Program-made: the position numbers and the translations under genes
Part shown: positions 42,025 to 51,490 of the stretch, in pieces
Layout of the letters: the number at the start of each line of letters is the position of its first letter
Numbering within the stretch: the first letter of the stretch is position 1
The notes under the pieces: model-generated
What the model was told of the DNA's origin: nothing
The model's database searches: none
Seen by the model: the letters and a program-made list of their open reading frames with translations, nothing else
Assembly: GCF_048263515.1 (NCBI RefSeq)
Contig: NZ_JBLXEC010000010.1
Location: 1-64,000 of the forward strand
Reading direction: 5' to 3'
Source of the DNA: Marinovum sp048263515
GTDB lineage: Bacteria; Pseudomonadota; Alphaproteobacteria; Rhodobacterales; Rhodobacteraceae
DNA length: 64,000 nucleotides

Positions 42025-43806
42025 TCATACACGCGGCGTCTGTTCACGCATATCCGCCCGGTCGATCCCGGCCACGGCGACCGGTTTCTTCATCGCGTCG
42101 CGGCGGAAAGGCTCGCCCAGCTCCTGGTTGATCAGCGCCTCGATCAGCGTGGTCTTGCCATGCTCCATCTGGTCCTTGATCGCCGTGTTGAGCGCGGTGG
42201 TCAGCTCCTCCATCGTCTTGGTCTGGACGCCCTTGAGCCCGCAGGCCTGGGCGATGCCGGCATAGCTCACCTGGGTGTCAAGCTCGGTGCCGACGAAGTT
42301 GTCCTCGTACCACAGGGTCGAGTTGCGCTTTTCCGCGCCCCATTGGTAGTTCCGGAAGACCACCATGGTGATCGGCGGCCATTCCTCGCGGCCGATGGCC
42401 GTCAGCTCGGTCACCGCGATGCCGAAGGCGCCGTCGCCGGCAAAGCCCACGACGGGCGTATCCGGGCAGCCGATCTTGGCGCCGATGATCGCCGGGAGGC
42501 CGTAGCCGCAGGGCCCGAAGAGACCCGGCGCCAGGTATTTCCGGCCCTGCTCGAAGCTCGGGTAGGCATTGCCGATGGCGCAGTTGTTGCCGATGTCCGA
42601 CGAGATGATCGCCTCGCGCGGCAGCGCGCTCTGGATCGCGCGCCAGGCCATGCGCGGGCTCATCCAGTCGGGCTTGTCCTTGCGGGCGCGTTCGTTCCAC
42701 GAGGTGCCGGGATCGTCGTCTTCGTGGTCCATCGAGGCCAGCTGCTGCGCCCAGGCGGATTTGGTCTGGATGATCAGGTTTTCGCGGTCATTGCGGCCAT
42801 CGTCGCCGGCGTCCTCGGAGAGTTGCGCAAGAATGCCCTGCGCCACCTTCTTGGCGTCGCCGACAATGCCGACCGAGACCTTCTTGGTCAGACCGATGCG
42901 GTCGGGGTTGAGGTCGACCTGGATGATCTTTGCGTCCTTGGGCCAGTAGTCGATGCCATAACCCGGCAGGGTCGAGAAGGGGTTGAGCCGCGTGCCGAGG
43001 CAGAGCACGACGTCGGCCTTGGAGATCAGCTCCATCCCGGCCTTCGAGCCGTTGTAGCCCAGCGGTCCGGCAAACAGCGGATGCGAGCCCGGGAAGGCGT
43101 CATTGTGCTGGTAGCCGACGCAGACCGGGGCGCTCAACCGCTCGGCCAGCTGCATCGAATCGTCGATCGCGCCGGCCAGAACCACGCCGGCGCCGTTGAG
43201 GATCACCGGGAATTTCGCCTCGGACAGCAGCTTCGCCGCCTCGGCAATCGCTGTTTCGCCGCCCGAAGGCCGCTCGAACGAGACCATCTCGGGCAGATCG
43301 ATGTCGATCACCTGGGTCCAGTAGTCGCGCGGCACGTTGATCTGCGCCGGCGCGCTGGCGCGGTGGGCGTTCAGGATCACCCGGTTCAGCACCTCGGCGA
43401 TGCGCGAGGGGTCGCGCACCTCTTCCTGATAGGCCACCATGTCCTCGAACAGCTTCATCTGCTCGACTTCCTGAAAGCCGCCCATGCCGATGGTCTTGTT
43501 CGCCGCCTGCGGCGTGACCAAAAGCAGCGGCGTGTGATTCCAGTAGGCAGTTTTGACGGCGGTGACGAAGTTGGTGATGCCCGGCCCGTTCTGGGCAATC
43601 ATCATCGACATCTTGCCACAGGCGCGGGTGTAGCCATCGGCCATCATCCCGCCAGAGCCTTCGTGGGCGCAGTCCCAGAACTGGATGCCTGCCTTGGGGA
43701 ACAGGTCCGAAATCGGCATGAAGGCCGAGCCGATGATGCCGAAGGCATGTTCGATGCCGTGGCGTTGAAGCACTTTCACAAAGGCTTCTTCGGTGGTCAT
43801 TTTCAT
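42025..43806 (-). CDS. xsc: Sulfoacetaldehyde acetyltransferase
   Basis: A 593-residue ThDP-dependent enzyme that converts sulfoacetaldehyde and phosphate to acetyl phosphate and sulfite in the degradation of taurine, isethionate and related C2 sulfonates. The N-terminus TEEAFVKVLQRHGIEHAFGI with the catalytic Glu in FWDCAHEGSGG, the NQNGPGITNF-type segment (QNGPGITNFV) and the C-terminal ThDP motif (VGFAGDGAFGIAVTEL onward to NYQWG) are distinctive for Xsc as opposed to acetolactate synthase. No taurine transporter, TauR or taurine dehydrogenase gene is in the window. Confidence 0.94.
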   Translation of the reverse strand: MKMTTEEAFVKVLQRHGIEHAFGIIGSAFMPISDLFPKAGIQFWDCAHEGSGGMMADGYTRACGKMSMMIAQNGPGITNFVTAVKTAYWNHTPLLLVTPQAANKTIGMGGFQEVEQMKLFEDMVAYQEEVRDPSRIAEVLNRVILNAHRASAPAQINVPRDYWTQVIDIDLPEMVSFERPSGGETAIAEAAKLLSEAKFPVILNGAGVVLAGAIDDSMQLAERLSAPVCVGYQHNDAFPGSHPLFAGPLGYNGSKAGMELISKADVVLCLGTRLNPFSTLPGYGIDYWPKDAKIIQVDLNPDRIGLTKKVSVGIVGDAKKVAQGILAQLSEDAGDDGRNDRENLIIQTKSAWAQQLASMDHEDDDPGTSWNERARKDKPDWMSPRMAWRAIQSALPREAIISSDIGNNCAIGNAYPSFEQGRKYLAPGLFGPCGYGLPAIIGAKIGCPDTPVVGFAGDGAFGIAVTELTAIGREEWPPITMVVFRNYQWGAEKRNSTLWYEDNFVGTELDTQVSYAGIAQACGLKGVQTKTMEELTTALNTAIKDQMEHGKTTLIEALINQELGEPFRRDAMKKPVAVAGIDRADMREQTPRV

Positions 43807-43935
43807 CGGTCGGGATCTCCTGAAGACTCTGGGGAACGGGCGCGGCCCCTTGCGTGCCGCAGGCTAAAACTTTGACCGCGCTGGCGATAGGGCCAAAGAG
43901 CGCCGGCGGATAAGTCCAGTTGCCACGCGGCGGCG

Positions 43936-45102
43936 CTAGCGGTTGCGCTTCGACAGAAGCCGGTCGACCGAGCGGCCCCAGGCATCCCAGTTCAGCCGCT
44001 CCTCGTATTCGCGGCGAGAGGTCCGGCGCAGCGCGTCATAGGCTGCGGGCGCGGCGAGATAGGCTTCGACCCTGTCGGCAAAGTCCTCCGGCCCGGCGCC
44101 CAGCGGCAGGGCATGGCCGTTGACGCCTTCGCGCACCGGCACGCCGCCGATCCGCAGGCAGAGCGAGGGCAGGCCATAGGCCGAGGCCTCGCAGAAGGCG
44201 AAGCCGTAGCTCTCGAACGAGGGCTGGAACAGAAAATGCGCCCGGCGCAGGATCCGCTCGAACTGCGCCATCTCCTCGGGCTGCGCCTTGTTCAGCAGGC
44301 CGTGGGCGGTCACGAAATCCTCGGTCACGTCCTCGGGCGGGATCACCCCGATCACGTCGAGCACCGCATCAACGCCGCGCGCCCGCAGCAGCTTCAGCGT
44401 CTCGACCACCAGCGGCCCGCCCTTGGCGTACCAGTCGCGCCCCACCAGAACAAAGCGCAGCGGCGCGCCCCGGCTGGGCGAGGGCGCCAGATCGACCTTG
44501 CCCGGATCGGCGACATTGGCGCCCCAGGGCACCACGACAGAGCGCTCCGCCTCGAGCTCATAAAGACCATCCGCCCCGGATTTCAGCCATTCCGTCGGCC
44601 AGAGCAGCAGGTCGGTGCCGCGAAACACCCGCCGCTCGGCGCCGAGGATCATCGGATCGAACAGCCGCGACAGCGTGAGGTAGGAGCCGAAGGAGGCGCC
44701 GATGTCCGAGCGCTTGTAGGTGGTGGGCGTGGCGTCCGACGAATAGATCGAGACCATCCCCGGCGGCACCTTCAGCCCGGCCAGCGCGTGAAAGGCATAG
44801 GCGCAGAACAGCACCTCATACCGCCCCTCGGTCAGCTGTTTCTGGATCGCCGGGGCGATCAGCCGCGACAACGCCAGCTGCGCCCGCCAGAGCGCGCGGA
44901 TCGTCACCGGCTCGGGCAGGGCGCGGATCAGCCGACGCACCATATCGACCCTTCCCCAGCCGGGATCGAGCACCGAGACATCACCGACATGGGACTGCAA
45001 GGCCGAGAAAATCCGCGCGTTGCCGCCCGAATAGGTCAACGGATCCTGCGGAGAAAGATCGCAGAGATAGGCTATCTTGCGGCGGTCGGGCAATGGATTC
45101 AT
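43936..45102 (-). CDS. Glycosyltransferase, GT4-like
   Basis: A 388-residue protein with a GT-B fold: N-terminal IAYLCDLSPQDPLTYSGGNA with the glycine-rich acceptor loop, and C-terminal nucleotide-sugar region FLFQPSFESYGFAFCEASA (the EX7E-like motif) followed by GLPSLCLRIGGVP. It would add a sugar during surface polysaccharide synthesis. The ATG at 45102 is taken as start; a GTG at 45126 is also in frame. It is divergent from the O-antigen ligase-like gene, within the polysaccharide region. Confidence 0.85.
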   Translation of the reverse strand: MNPLPDRRKIAYLCDLSPQDPLTYSGGNARIFSALQSHVGDVSVLDPGWGRVDMVRRLIRALPEPVTIRALWRAQLALSRLIAPAIQKQLTEGRYEVLFCAYAFHALAGLKVPPGMVSIYSSDATPTTYKRSDIGASFGSYLTLSRLFDPMILGAERRVFRGTDLLLWPTEWLKSGADGLYELEAERSVVVPWGANVADPGKVDLAPSPSRGAPLRFVLVGRDWYAKGGPLVVETLKLLRARGVDAVLDVIGVIPPEDVTEDFVTAHGLLNKAQPEEMAQFERILRRAHFLFQPSFESYGFAFCEASAYGLPSLCLRIGGVPVREGVNGHALPLGAGPEDFADRVEAYLAAPAAYDALRRTSRREYEERLNWDAWGRSVDRLLSKRNR

Positions 45103-45306
45103 GTATGACTGAGGACAATTGCGCACACGCTGGCCAACAGGGGACGCGAGTGCAAGTTAAAAATCGGACCGCCCCCGCCGCGAGGCCCCGCAACGCCGCC
45201 AAAGCAGGACGTTTCCAAGCGGCTGCCGGGCGGCTAAGCTGCGGCAGGCCCAAAACCTGCCGCATTCCTGGTCTAGAGTGCCCCTGTTGCAACAAATGAT
45301 GCGTTG

Positions 45307-46728
45307 ATGCCCAATATTCTGGCCAATCTGATGCTGGCTGTCTGGCCAGTGGTGACGGTGATCCTGTTTCGCCGCCTGCCGCTGCCGCAGGCGCTGACGA
45401 TCTGCCTTGTCAGCGGCTTCCTGCTGCTGCCACCGCCGCCCGCCGCATTCGACTTTCCCCTCCTGCCGCCGCTCGACAAGCATTCGATCCCGGCGCTGGC
45501 TGCTCTGGCTCTGGCGGTGGCCAGCTATGGCATGCGCAAGTCGGTGCTGCCCGACACGCTTCTGGGCAAGGCGCTGATGCTGACCTTCATCCTGTCGCCG
45601 ATTGCCACGGTCATCACCAACACCGAGCCGGTGCGCTGGGGCGATGCACTGCATCTGCCGGGGCTCTTGGTCACCGATGCCATCGCGCTGACGCTGACGC
45701 AGATCCTGATCTTCATTCCCTTCGTGCTGGCCCGGCAATATCTGGTCGAGGCCGCCTCGCAGCGCATGGTGCTGGTGGTGCTGATGTGGGCGGGTTTTGC
45801 CTATAGCTTCCCGGCCCTGCTCGAAACCCGGATGTCGCCGCAGCTCAACATCTGGATCTACGGCTATTTCCAGCACGACTTCGCCCAGACCATGCGCTTT
45901 GGCGGCTGGCGGCCGACGGTGTTTCTCTATCACGGCATCTGGCTGGCCTTCTTCGGGATGATGGCGCTGACCGCCGCGGCGGCGCTGTTCAAGTTCGAGC
46001 AGAAGCGCAAGCTGATGTATGCCGCGCTGACCCTTTGGCTGGGGGTGAGCCTGCTGCTCTACAAATCGCTGGGCGCCATGCTCTTTGCGGTCTGCCTGAT
46101 CCCGGTGGTGCTGCTCTTCGGCGTGCGTGCGCAGCTCAAGGTGGCAGCGCTGCTGGCGCTGCTGGCGATCGGCTACCCGGTGCTCAAGGCGGTGGACGCG
46201 ATCCCCAGCGACCGGCTGCTCGAGGCCGCCTCGCGCATCGAGGCCGACCGCGCGGCTTCGCTTCAGTTCCGCTTCGACAACGAGGACATGCTGCTGGAGC
46301 GCGCCTATGAGAAGCCGGTCTTCGGCTGGGGCAGCTGGGGCCGGAACATGATCTACAACGACATCACCGGCGCCATCGAGACCATTACCGACGGCCGCTG
46401 GATCATCGTCATGGGCAAATACGGCTGGCTGGGCTTTCTGGCGGAATTCGGCCTGCTGGTGCTGCCGATCTTCCTGCTATGGCGCGAGATGCTGGCGCGC
46501 AAATCCGAGGATATTTCGCCCTTTGTCGGGCCGCTGACCCTGTTGTTGGCGATCAACGCGGTGGAACTGGTGCCCAATGCCACGCTGACGCCGCTGACCT
46601 GGCTGCTGTCGGGCGCGCTGATGGGCTATGCCGAAACCCTGCGCCGCGAGCGCCTTCGCCTGCGGGACGCGGCGCTGCGCGGGCGTCGCGGCAAATTCGC
46701 GCTGAAATGGCGTTCGGTGATGGAGTGA
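45307..46728 (+). CDS. O-antigen ligase/polymerase-like membrane protein
   Basis: A 473-residue polytopic protein with about eleven hydrophobic segments and a larger periplasmic loop (about 300-360, RIEADRAASLQFRFDNEDML then KPVFGWGSWGRN) as in WaaL/Wzy-type O-antigen ligases and polymerases. The loop holds a conserved-looking FGWG motif that often marks this family. It is preceded and followed by glycosyltransferase genes. Ligase and polymerase cannot be separated from sequence alone. Confidence 0.8.
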   Translation: MPNILANLMLAVWPVVTVILFRRLPLPQALTICLVSGFLLLPPPPAAFDFPLLPPLDKHSIPALAALALAVASYGMRKSVLPDTLLGKALMLTFILSPIATVITNTEPVRWGDALHLPGLLVTDAIALTLTQILIFIPFVLARQYLVEAASQRMVLVVLMWAGFAYSFPALLETRMSPQLNIWIYGYFQHDFAQTMRFGGWRPTVFLYHGIWLAFFGMMALTAAAALFKFEQKRKLMYAALTLWLGVSLLLYKSLGAMLFAVCLIPVVLLFGVRAQLKVAALLALLAIGYPVLKAVDAIPSDRLLEAASRIEADRAASLQFRFDNEDMLLERAYEKPVFGWGSWGRNMIYNDITGAIETITDGRWIIVMGKYGWLGFLAEFGLLVLPIFLLWREMLARKSEDISPFVGPLTLLLAINAVELVPNATLTPLTWLLSGALMGYAETLRRERLRLRDAALRGRRGKFALKWRSVME

Positions 46729-46733
46729 GTGGC

Positions 46734-48050
46734 ATGGTCAAACCCCGGGTCCTGGCAATTGCCGAGGCGGCCAACCCCGAGTGGGTCTCGGTGCCGCTGG
46801 TGGGCTGGTCGCTGGCCGATGCGCTGCGCGACGTGGCCGATGTGCATCTGGTCACCCATGCCCGCAACCGCGACGCCGTGCTGCGCGCCGGCTATGTCGA
46901 GGGGCGCGAGGTCACCTTCATCGACAGCGACCGGCTGGCCAAGCCGCTGTGGAAGCTGGGCGAAGCGCTGCGCATGGGCCAGGGCAAGGGCTGGACGACG
47001 ATCCAGGCGCTCAACGCGCTGGCCTATCCGCATTTCGAAAAGCTGGTCTGGCGTGCGTTTGGCGAACAGATCACCGAAGGCCGTTTCGACATCGTCCACC
47101 GCATCACCCCGCTCAGCCCGACCATCGCCAGCCCGATTGCCGGCCGCTGCGCCAGGGCCGGTGTGCCCTTCGTGCTTGGCCCTCTCAACGGCGGGGTGCC
47201 CTGGCCGGAGGGCTTTACCAGCGAACGCCTGCGCGAACGCGAGGTGCTGAGCTACCTGCGCTCGGCCTATCGCTACCTGCCCGGCCGCAACCGCACCCTG
47301 CGCCATGCCTCGGCGATCCTCGCAGGCTCGCGCCACACCCAGTCCGAGATCCCCGAACGCTATCAGGACAAGGTGGTCTATCTGCCGGAAAACGCCGTCG
47401 ATCCGTCGAAGTTCTCGCGCCTGTCGCGGCCGGGGCCGAAGCCGCTGCGCGCCTGTTTCATCGGCCGCATGGTGCCGTACAAGGGCCCCGACATGCTGCT
47501 GGCTGCAGCGGCGCCCCTGCTGCGCTCCGGCGACATGACGCTCGAGATGATCGGCGACGGCCCGATGATGAAAGAGCTGCGCGCCCAGGTGGCGGACGAA
47601 GCCACCGAGGCCGCGGTCACCTTCCACGGCTGGCTGCCGCATGGCGAGGTCGAGCGGGTGGCGGGGCGCTGCCACATGCTCACCTTCCCCTCGATCCGCG
47701 AGTTCGGCGGCGGCGTGGTGCTCGAGGCGATGGCGCTGGGGCTGGTGCCGATGATCGTCGATTACGCCGGGCCCGGCGAGCTGGTGACCCAAGGCACCGG
47801 CATCAAGATCCCCCTCGGCCCGCGCGCCGCGATCATCAAGGGCTTTCGCACCGCGCTCAAGCAGGTCGCGGCGGACCCCCGGCAGCTGCAACCGATGGCC
47901 GAGGCCGCGCGCAGCCGGGTCTTCGATCACTTCACCTGGCAGGCCAAGGCACGGCAGGTGGCGCAGGTCTATGGCTGGGCGATGGCGCCGGCCACGGCAC
48001 GGCCCGATCCGCTGGCGCTCAGACCGGCACCTGCCTCGCAAGCCAGTTGA
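46734..48050 (+). CDS. Glycosyltransferase family 4 protein
   Basis: A 438-residue GT-B enzyme: FIGRMVPYKGPDMLLAAA (donor domain start), LEMIGDGPMMKELR, and the motif FPSIREFGGGVVLEAMALG with the two catalytic-site glutamates. It starts five bases after the ligase-like gene with GGAG before the ATG, so it is the second gene of that operon. Its last 32 bases overlap the convergent exoD-like gene. Confidence 0.9.
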   Translation: MVKPRVLAIAEAANPEWVSVPLVGWSLADALRDVADVHLVTHARNRDAVLRAGYVEGREVTFIDSDRLAKPLWKLGEALRMGQGKGWTTIQALNALAYPHFEKLVWRAFGEQITEGRFDIVHRITPLSPTIASPIAGRCARAGVPFVLGPLNGGVPWPEGFTSERLREREVLSYLRSAYRYLPGRNRTLRHASAILAGSRHTQSEIPERYQDKVVYLPENAVDPSKFSRLSRPGPKPLRACFIGRMVPYKGPDMLLAAAAPLLRSGDMTLEMIGDGPMMKELRAQVADEATEAAVTFHGWLPHGEVERVAGRCHMLTFPSIREFGGGVVLEAMALGLVPMIVDYAGPGELVTQGTGIKIPLGPRAAIIKGFRTALKQVAADPRQLQPMAEAARSRVFDHFTWQAKARQVAQVYGWAMAPATARPDPLALRPAPASQAS

Positions 48051-48612
48051 TCAGCAGGGCCATGCCGGCAATCGTAGCGTAGCCCGCCGCCAGCCAGACC
48101 CCGTCGCGCACCATCAGGCCAAAGGCCAGCAGCGCCACGGCCAGCGCCCCGACCGAGGTGACCATCGGCAGCAGTTCCAGCAGCGGCCAAGTCAGCGCCA
48201 CCGCCAGGATTACCAGCTTGGTCAGCAGCGCCATCGGCGGCGCCGTCATCAGCCGAAACCGCGTCTCGCTGCGCGCATCGACCCAGGCCGCCATCGGCCG
48301 CAGCCAGGCAATGGCGCGGGTCAGCCGGTGGCTGGTCACCGCGCGGCGCAGCAGCACCCCCGGCAGCCAGAGATGCCGCCGCCCGGTCAGCCATTGTGCG
48401 GTGATCAGCACCACGATGACCGCGCCGATGGTGGGGGTGCCGGGAATGCCCGACAGCGGCGTGACCAGCAGCACCGAGACCACCAGCACCAGCGGCGCAT
48501 AGGAGCGCTCGCCGATCTCCTGCAACACATCGGCGACCGAGACAGTCTCGGCGCTGTCTTCCTCGGGGTCGATCGCGCTCAGCACCTCGCCGAGACTGCG
48601 CGGCGGCGTCAC
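48019..48612 (-). CDS. ExoD-like exopolysaccharide synthesis membrane protein
   Basis: A 197-residue protein of the ExoD family: hydrophilic N-terminus with LGEVLSAIDPEEDSAETVSV, then LVTPLSGIPGTPTIGAVIV and QWLTGRRHLWLP, and further hydrophobic segments (about four in total). ExoD was first described in Sinorhizobium, where it affects exopolysaccharide and alkali tolerance; the molecular role is unknown. It overlaps the epimerase-like gene upstream by four bases and the glycosyltransferase gene on the opposite strand by 32 bases. Confidence 0.85.
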   Translation of the reverse strand: MTPPRSLGEVLSAIDPEEDSAETVSVADVLQEIGERSYAPLVLVVSVLLVTPLSGIPGTPTIGAVIVVLITAQWLTGRRHLWLPGVLLRRAVTSHRLTRAIAWLRPMAAWVDARSETRFRLMTAPPMALLTKLVILAVALTWPLLELLPMVTSVGALAVALLAFGLMVRDGVWLAAGYATIAGMALLINWLARQVPV

Positions 48613-49466
48613 CCGGCGTTGTCCTGTTGCAAGAGCGCGCGCAAGCCGCTGCGGTAATCGGGGTAGGCCAAGGTCACGCCCAGTTCCTGCTTGATTCGGT
48701 CGTTGCGCACCCGCTTGCTCTCGGCATAGAAGCTGCGCGCCATCGGCGTCATCTCGGCCGCGTCAAATGGCACCGCCTCCGGCACCGGCAGGCCCAAAAG
48801 CTCGGCAGCAAAGGCGATCACGTCCTGCGGCGGCGCCGGATCGTCGTCACACAGGTTGTAGATGCGCCCCGGATCGGGCCGTTTGATCGACGCCTCCAAC
48901 ACCTGCGCGATATCCTCGACATGGATGCGGCTGAACACCTGCCCCGGCTTGATGATCCGCCGCGCGGTGCCCTGGCGCACCTTGGCAAAGGGCCCGCGCC
49001 CCGGCCCGTAGATGCCCGCCAGCCGGAAGATGTGCAGTGGCAGGCCGGGAATTGCCTGCCAGGCCGCCTCGGCCGCCTTGCGCATCTCGCCGCGCCTGGT
49101 CGAGGGGGCAAGCGCGGTCTCCTCGTTCACCCAGCCGCCGGCGTGATCGCCATAAACCCCGGTGGTCGAGAGATACCCGATCCAGCGGAATTGCCCGGCA
49201 CGCCTGGCAATCTCGTCGCCCAGCGCGTTCAACACGGGATCGCCCGCCGCATCCGGCCCGGCCGAGATCAGCAGGTGATCGGCCTCGTCCAATGCCCCCC
49301 GCAGGTCATCTCCGGGAAAGAGCAGAGGCGTCACGCTGGCCGCGTCCAGCGCCGCCAGTTTCTCGGGCTTGCGGGTGGTGCCGATGATGCGCCAGCCGGC
49401 GCCCAGCAACCGCGGGGCGAGGGCGCTGGCGCTGTAGCCATGGCCAAAGGACAGAAGCGTTTTCAT
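48609..49466 (-). CDS. NAD(P)-dependent epimerase/dehydratase-like (SDR) protein
   Basis: A 285-residue extended-type short-chain dehydrogenase-like protein. The N-terminal LSFGHGYSASALAPRLL replaces the standard GxxGxxG with a GHGYSA variant; YLSTTGVYGD resembles the catalytic region, but the YxxxK is not intact in canonical form. RLAGIYGPGRGPF is typical of this YeeZ-like group. Enzymatic activity on sugars is therefore uncertain. Its stop overlaps the ExoD-like start by four bases, so they are cotranscribed. Confidence 0.85.
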   Translation of the reverse strand: MKTLLSFGHGYSASALAPRLLGAGWRIIGTTRKPEKLAALDAASVTPLLFPGDDLRGALDEADHLLISAGPDAAGDPVLNALGDEIARRAGQFRWIGYLSTTGVYGDHAGGWVNEETALAPSTRRGEMRKAAEAAWQAIPGLPLHIFRLAGIYGPGRGPFAKVRQGTARRIIKPGQVFSRIHVEDIAQVLEASIKRPDPGRIYNLCDDDPAPPQDVIAFAAELLGLPVPEAVPFDAAEMTPMARSFYAESKRVRNDRIKQELGVTLAYPDYRSGLRALLQQDNAG

Positions 49467-49599
49467 GCGCGCAACCTGTCCGCAGCGGCGTCTAAAGGCA
49501 AGACCTTCGGCGGCCCTCCGCGCAGCTTTCGAGCAGAGGATGCGCGCCCGCCCCGCCATCGCTAGTCTCGCGCCACCTGCCACAGACCGAGTCGTCTTG

Positions 49600-50079
49600 A
49601 TGCCCTATATCTGCCGCCGCACGCTTCTCCTTGGCGCTATAGCCGCTGTCGCGGGCTGCGCCCGCCAGCCGGCCCCGGAACCGCAGCCCCGGGCCTACAA
49701 CCCGCCGCTGCACCCCAACGAGACGCCGGAACTGCGCCGGTTGATCAACAAATGGGCCGATCACTACGAACTGCCGCGCTCGCTGCTGCACCGGCTGGCG
49801 ATCCGCGAGAGCACCCACCGCCCCGGCGCCCGCAACGGGCCTTACTGGGGGCTGCTGCAAATCCTGCCGCAGACCGCCCGCACCATGGGCTTTCGCGGCA
49901 AGCCCTCTGACCTGCTCGATGCCGACACCAACCTGAAATACGCCGGCAAATACCTGCGCGGCGCCTGGCTGCTGTCCAACGGCAACGAGAAGACCGCGAT
50001 CAAATGGTATGCCCGCGGGTATTACTACGAGGCCAAGCGCCGCGGCATGCTGGTGGAAACCGGGCTGCGGCCAGGCTGA
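49600..50079 (+). CDS. Lytic transglycosylase-like lipoprotein
   Basis: A 159-residue lipoprotein: lipobox AVAGC with the Cys near residue 20, then an SLT domain (about 50-155) with IRESTHRPGARNGPYWGLLQILP carrying the catalytic Glu in RES and the GLLQI motif, and KYAGKYLRGAWLLSNGNEKTA. It would cleave peptidoglycan glycan strands near the outer membrane. The start at 49600 gives a complete signal peptide (CRRTLLLGAIAAVAG). It is divergent from the epimerase-like gene. Confidence 0.88.
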   Translation: MPYICRRTLLLGAIAAVAGCARQPAPEPQPRAYNPPLHPNETPELRRLINKWADHYELPRSLLHRLAIRESTHRPGARNGPYWGLLQILPQTARTMGFRGKPSDLLDADTNLKYAGKYLRGAWLLSNGNEKTAIKWYARGYYYEAKRRGMLVETGLRPG

Positions 50080-50085
50080 CGCGGC

Positions 50086-50496
50086 TCAGCCGGTCTCGGT
50101 CAGCGTCAGCGGGCAGCGGGCGCCGCCGTAGAAGGTCTCGATCAGCCGGGAAAATATGTCGCTCTCGGGATCGGCCCGCTCGAACAGCGTGGCGCAGGAC
50201 CGCAACTTGAGCGCATCGATCCCGCCCATGATGTCCTCGGCACTGCGCTCAGGATGGCCGAGCACCGCCGCCCCGGCCTCTCGCAGCCTTGGCCCCAGCA
50301 CCGGATGGCGGGCATAAGCCCGCGCCTCGGCCAGATCGGCGATGCCGTAGTGCTGCGCCATCGCCGACCGGCCCAGCGAAGCCAGCTGCGGAAAGATGAA
50401 CCACATCCAGTGGCTCTGCTTGCGCCCGGCCTGCAGCTCGGCCAATGCCTGCGGCCAGACCCCCTCCTGTGCCTCGACAAACCGCCCCAGACTCAT
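50086..50496 (-). CDS. DUF1810 family protein
   Basis: A 136-residue protein matching DUF1810: FVEAQEGVWPQALAELQAGR, then KQSHWMWFIFPQL, HYGIADLAEARAYARHPVLG and LKLRSCATLFERADP. The family is widespread and its function undefined. The gene overlaps the upstream aldolase-like gene by four bases and ends six bases from the convergent transglycosylase gene. Confidence 0.9.
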   Translation of the reverse strand: MSLGRFVEAQEGVWPQALAELQAGRKQSHWMWFIFPQLASLGRSAMAQHYGIADLAEARAYARHPVLGPRLREAGAAVLGHPERSAEDIMGGIDALKLRSCATLFERADPESDIFSRLIETFYGGARCPLTLTETG

Positions 50497-51248
50497 GCCG
50501 CGTAATCCGATCCCTCGGCATCGAGCAACGCCTTCAGCTCTGCGAAATGCCGGGTGTCCTGCTCGGGGTAGTCCTCGATCTCCTGCGCCACCTTCTCGGC
50601 CACTTCGTCCGACAACACCCGCAGCTTCTGCCCGGTCTGCAAGGCGCGGATATAGGTCTCGGCGGCGCGCTCGAAGTAATACATCCGGTTGAAGGTCTCG
50701 GCGACCGTGGCGCCGATCACCAGCACGCCGTGGTTGCCCATGATCATCACCTTCTGCCTGGGTTCTGTGAACAGCCCGGTACAGCGCGCGCCCTCGTCCT
50801 CGAACGCCAGACCGCCATAACCCTCGTCGATGACGTAGCGGTTGAAGAAAGTGGCGCAGTTCTGGTCGATCGGCGGCAAGCGGCTGTCAGCGAGGCTGGC
50901 CAGAACGGTGGCAAAGATCGAGTGCACATGCATGACACAGCGGGCCTGCGGGCACAGCCGGTGCATGCCGCCATGCAGCCCCCAGGCGGTCGGATCGGGC
51001 GCGTCGGGGCCAGTCAGCGCCTCGCGGTCGGTGACATCCACCTCGATCATGTCGCTGGCCCGGATGCGGGCGAAATGCATCTGGTTGGGATTCATCAGGA
51101 ACCGGGTGCCGGCGTCATTTACCGCCAGGCTGAAGTGATTGGCCACCGCCTCGTGCATGTTCAGCCGGGCGGTCCAGCGAAAGGCCGCGGCAAGGTCGAC
51201 CCGCTCGGGCCAGTGGTTCATGTTGGGGCGGCGCGGCGGCGTGGACAT
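50493..51248 (-). CDS. Class II aldolase/adducin family protein
   Basis: A 251-residue zinc-dependent aldolase-fold protein: NHFSLAVNDAGTRFLMNP near residue 40, metal-binding HVHS around 110-113 and the NHG motif (MIMGNHGVLVIGA) around 180. Family members include fuculose-phosphate aldolase and decarboxylating or epimerising enzymes; the longer eukaryotic adducins are related. The substrate is not evident. AAGGAG precedes the ATG at 51248. Confidence 0.85.
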   Translation of the reverse strand: MSTPPRRPNMNHWPERVDLAAAFRWTARLNMHEAVANHFSLAVNDAGTRFLMNPNQMHFARIRASDMIEVDVTDREALTGPDAPDPTAWGLHGGMHRLCPQARCVMHVHSIFATVLASLADSRLPPIDQNCATFFNRYVIDEGYGGLAFEDEGARCTGLFTEPRQKVMIMGNHGVLVIGATVAETFNRMYYFERAAETYIRALQTGQKLRVLSDEVAEKVAQEIEDYPEQDTRHFAELKALLDAEGSDYAA

Positions 51249-51315
51249 GACGGGGCTCCTTCTGGAAGCGGCCAGAGTGCCAGCCTTCCAGCGCCGCGCC
51301 AAGCCCCGCCGGCGA

Positions 51316-51371
51316 TGGGGGCTCTGCCCCCGCCCTGCGGGCCCCCCCGAGGGTATTTTCGAACAGAAGAA
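51316..51371. repeat. Dispersed intergenic repeat, family C, copy 2 (inverted)
   Basis: GGGGGCTCTGCCCCC, then a G/C-rich spacer and CCCCGAGGGTATTTTCGAAC. This is the inverse complement arrangement of copies at 4548 and 51491. It faces copy 3 across about 119 bases. Confidence 0.65.
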
Positions 51372-51490
51372 GTAACGGATCATTAAGGTTAATCGGCTTT
51401 ACTCGAGCTGCGGTACAGGCGGAGGCGCCGATGACCGCAACAGGAGAAGGCCCCCGGTCAGAGCGATCTGTCGGGGGCTGGATCTGATCC

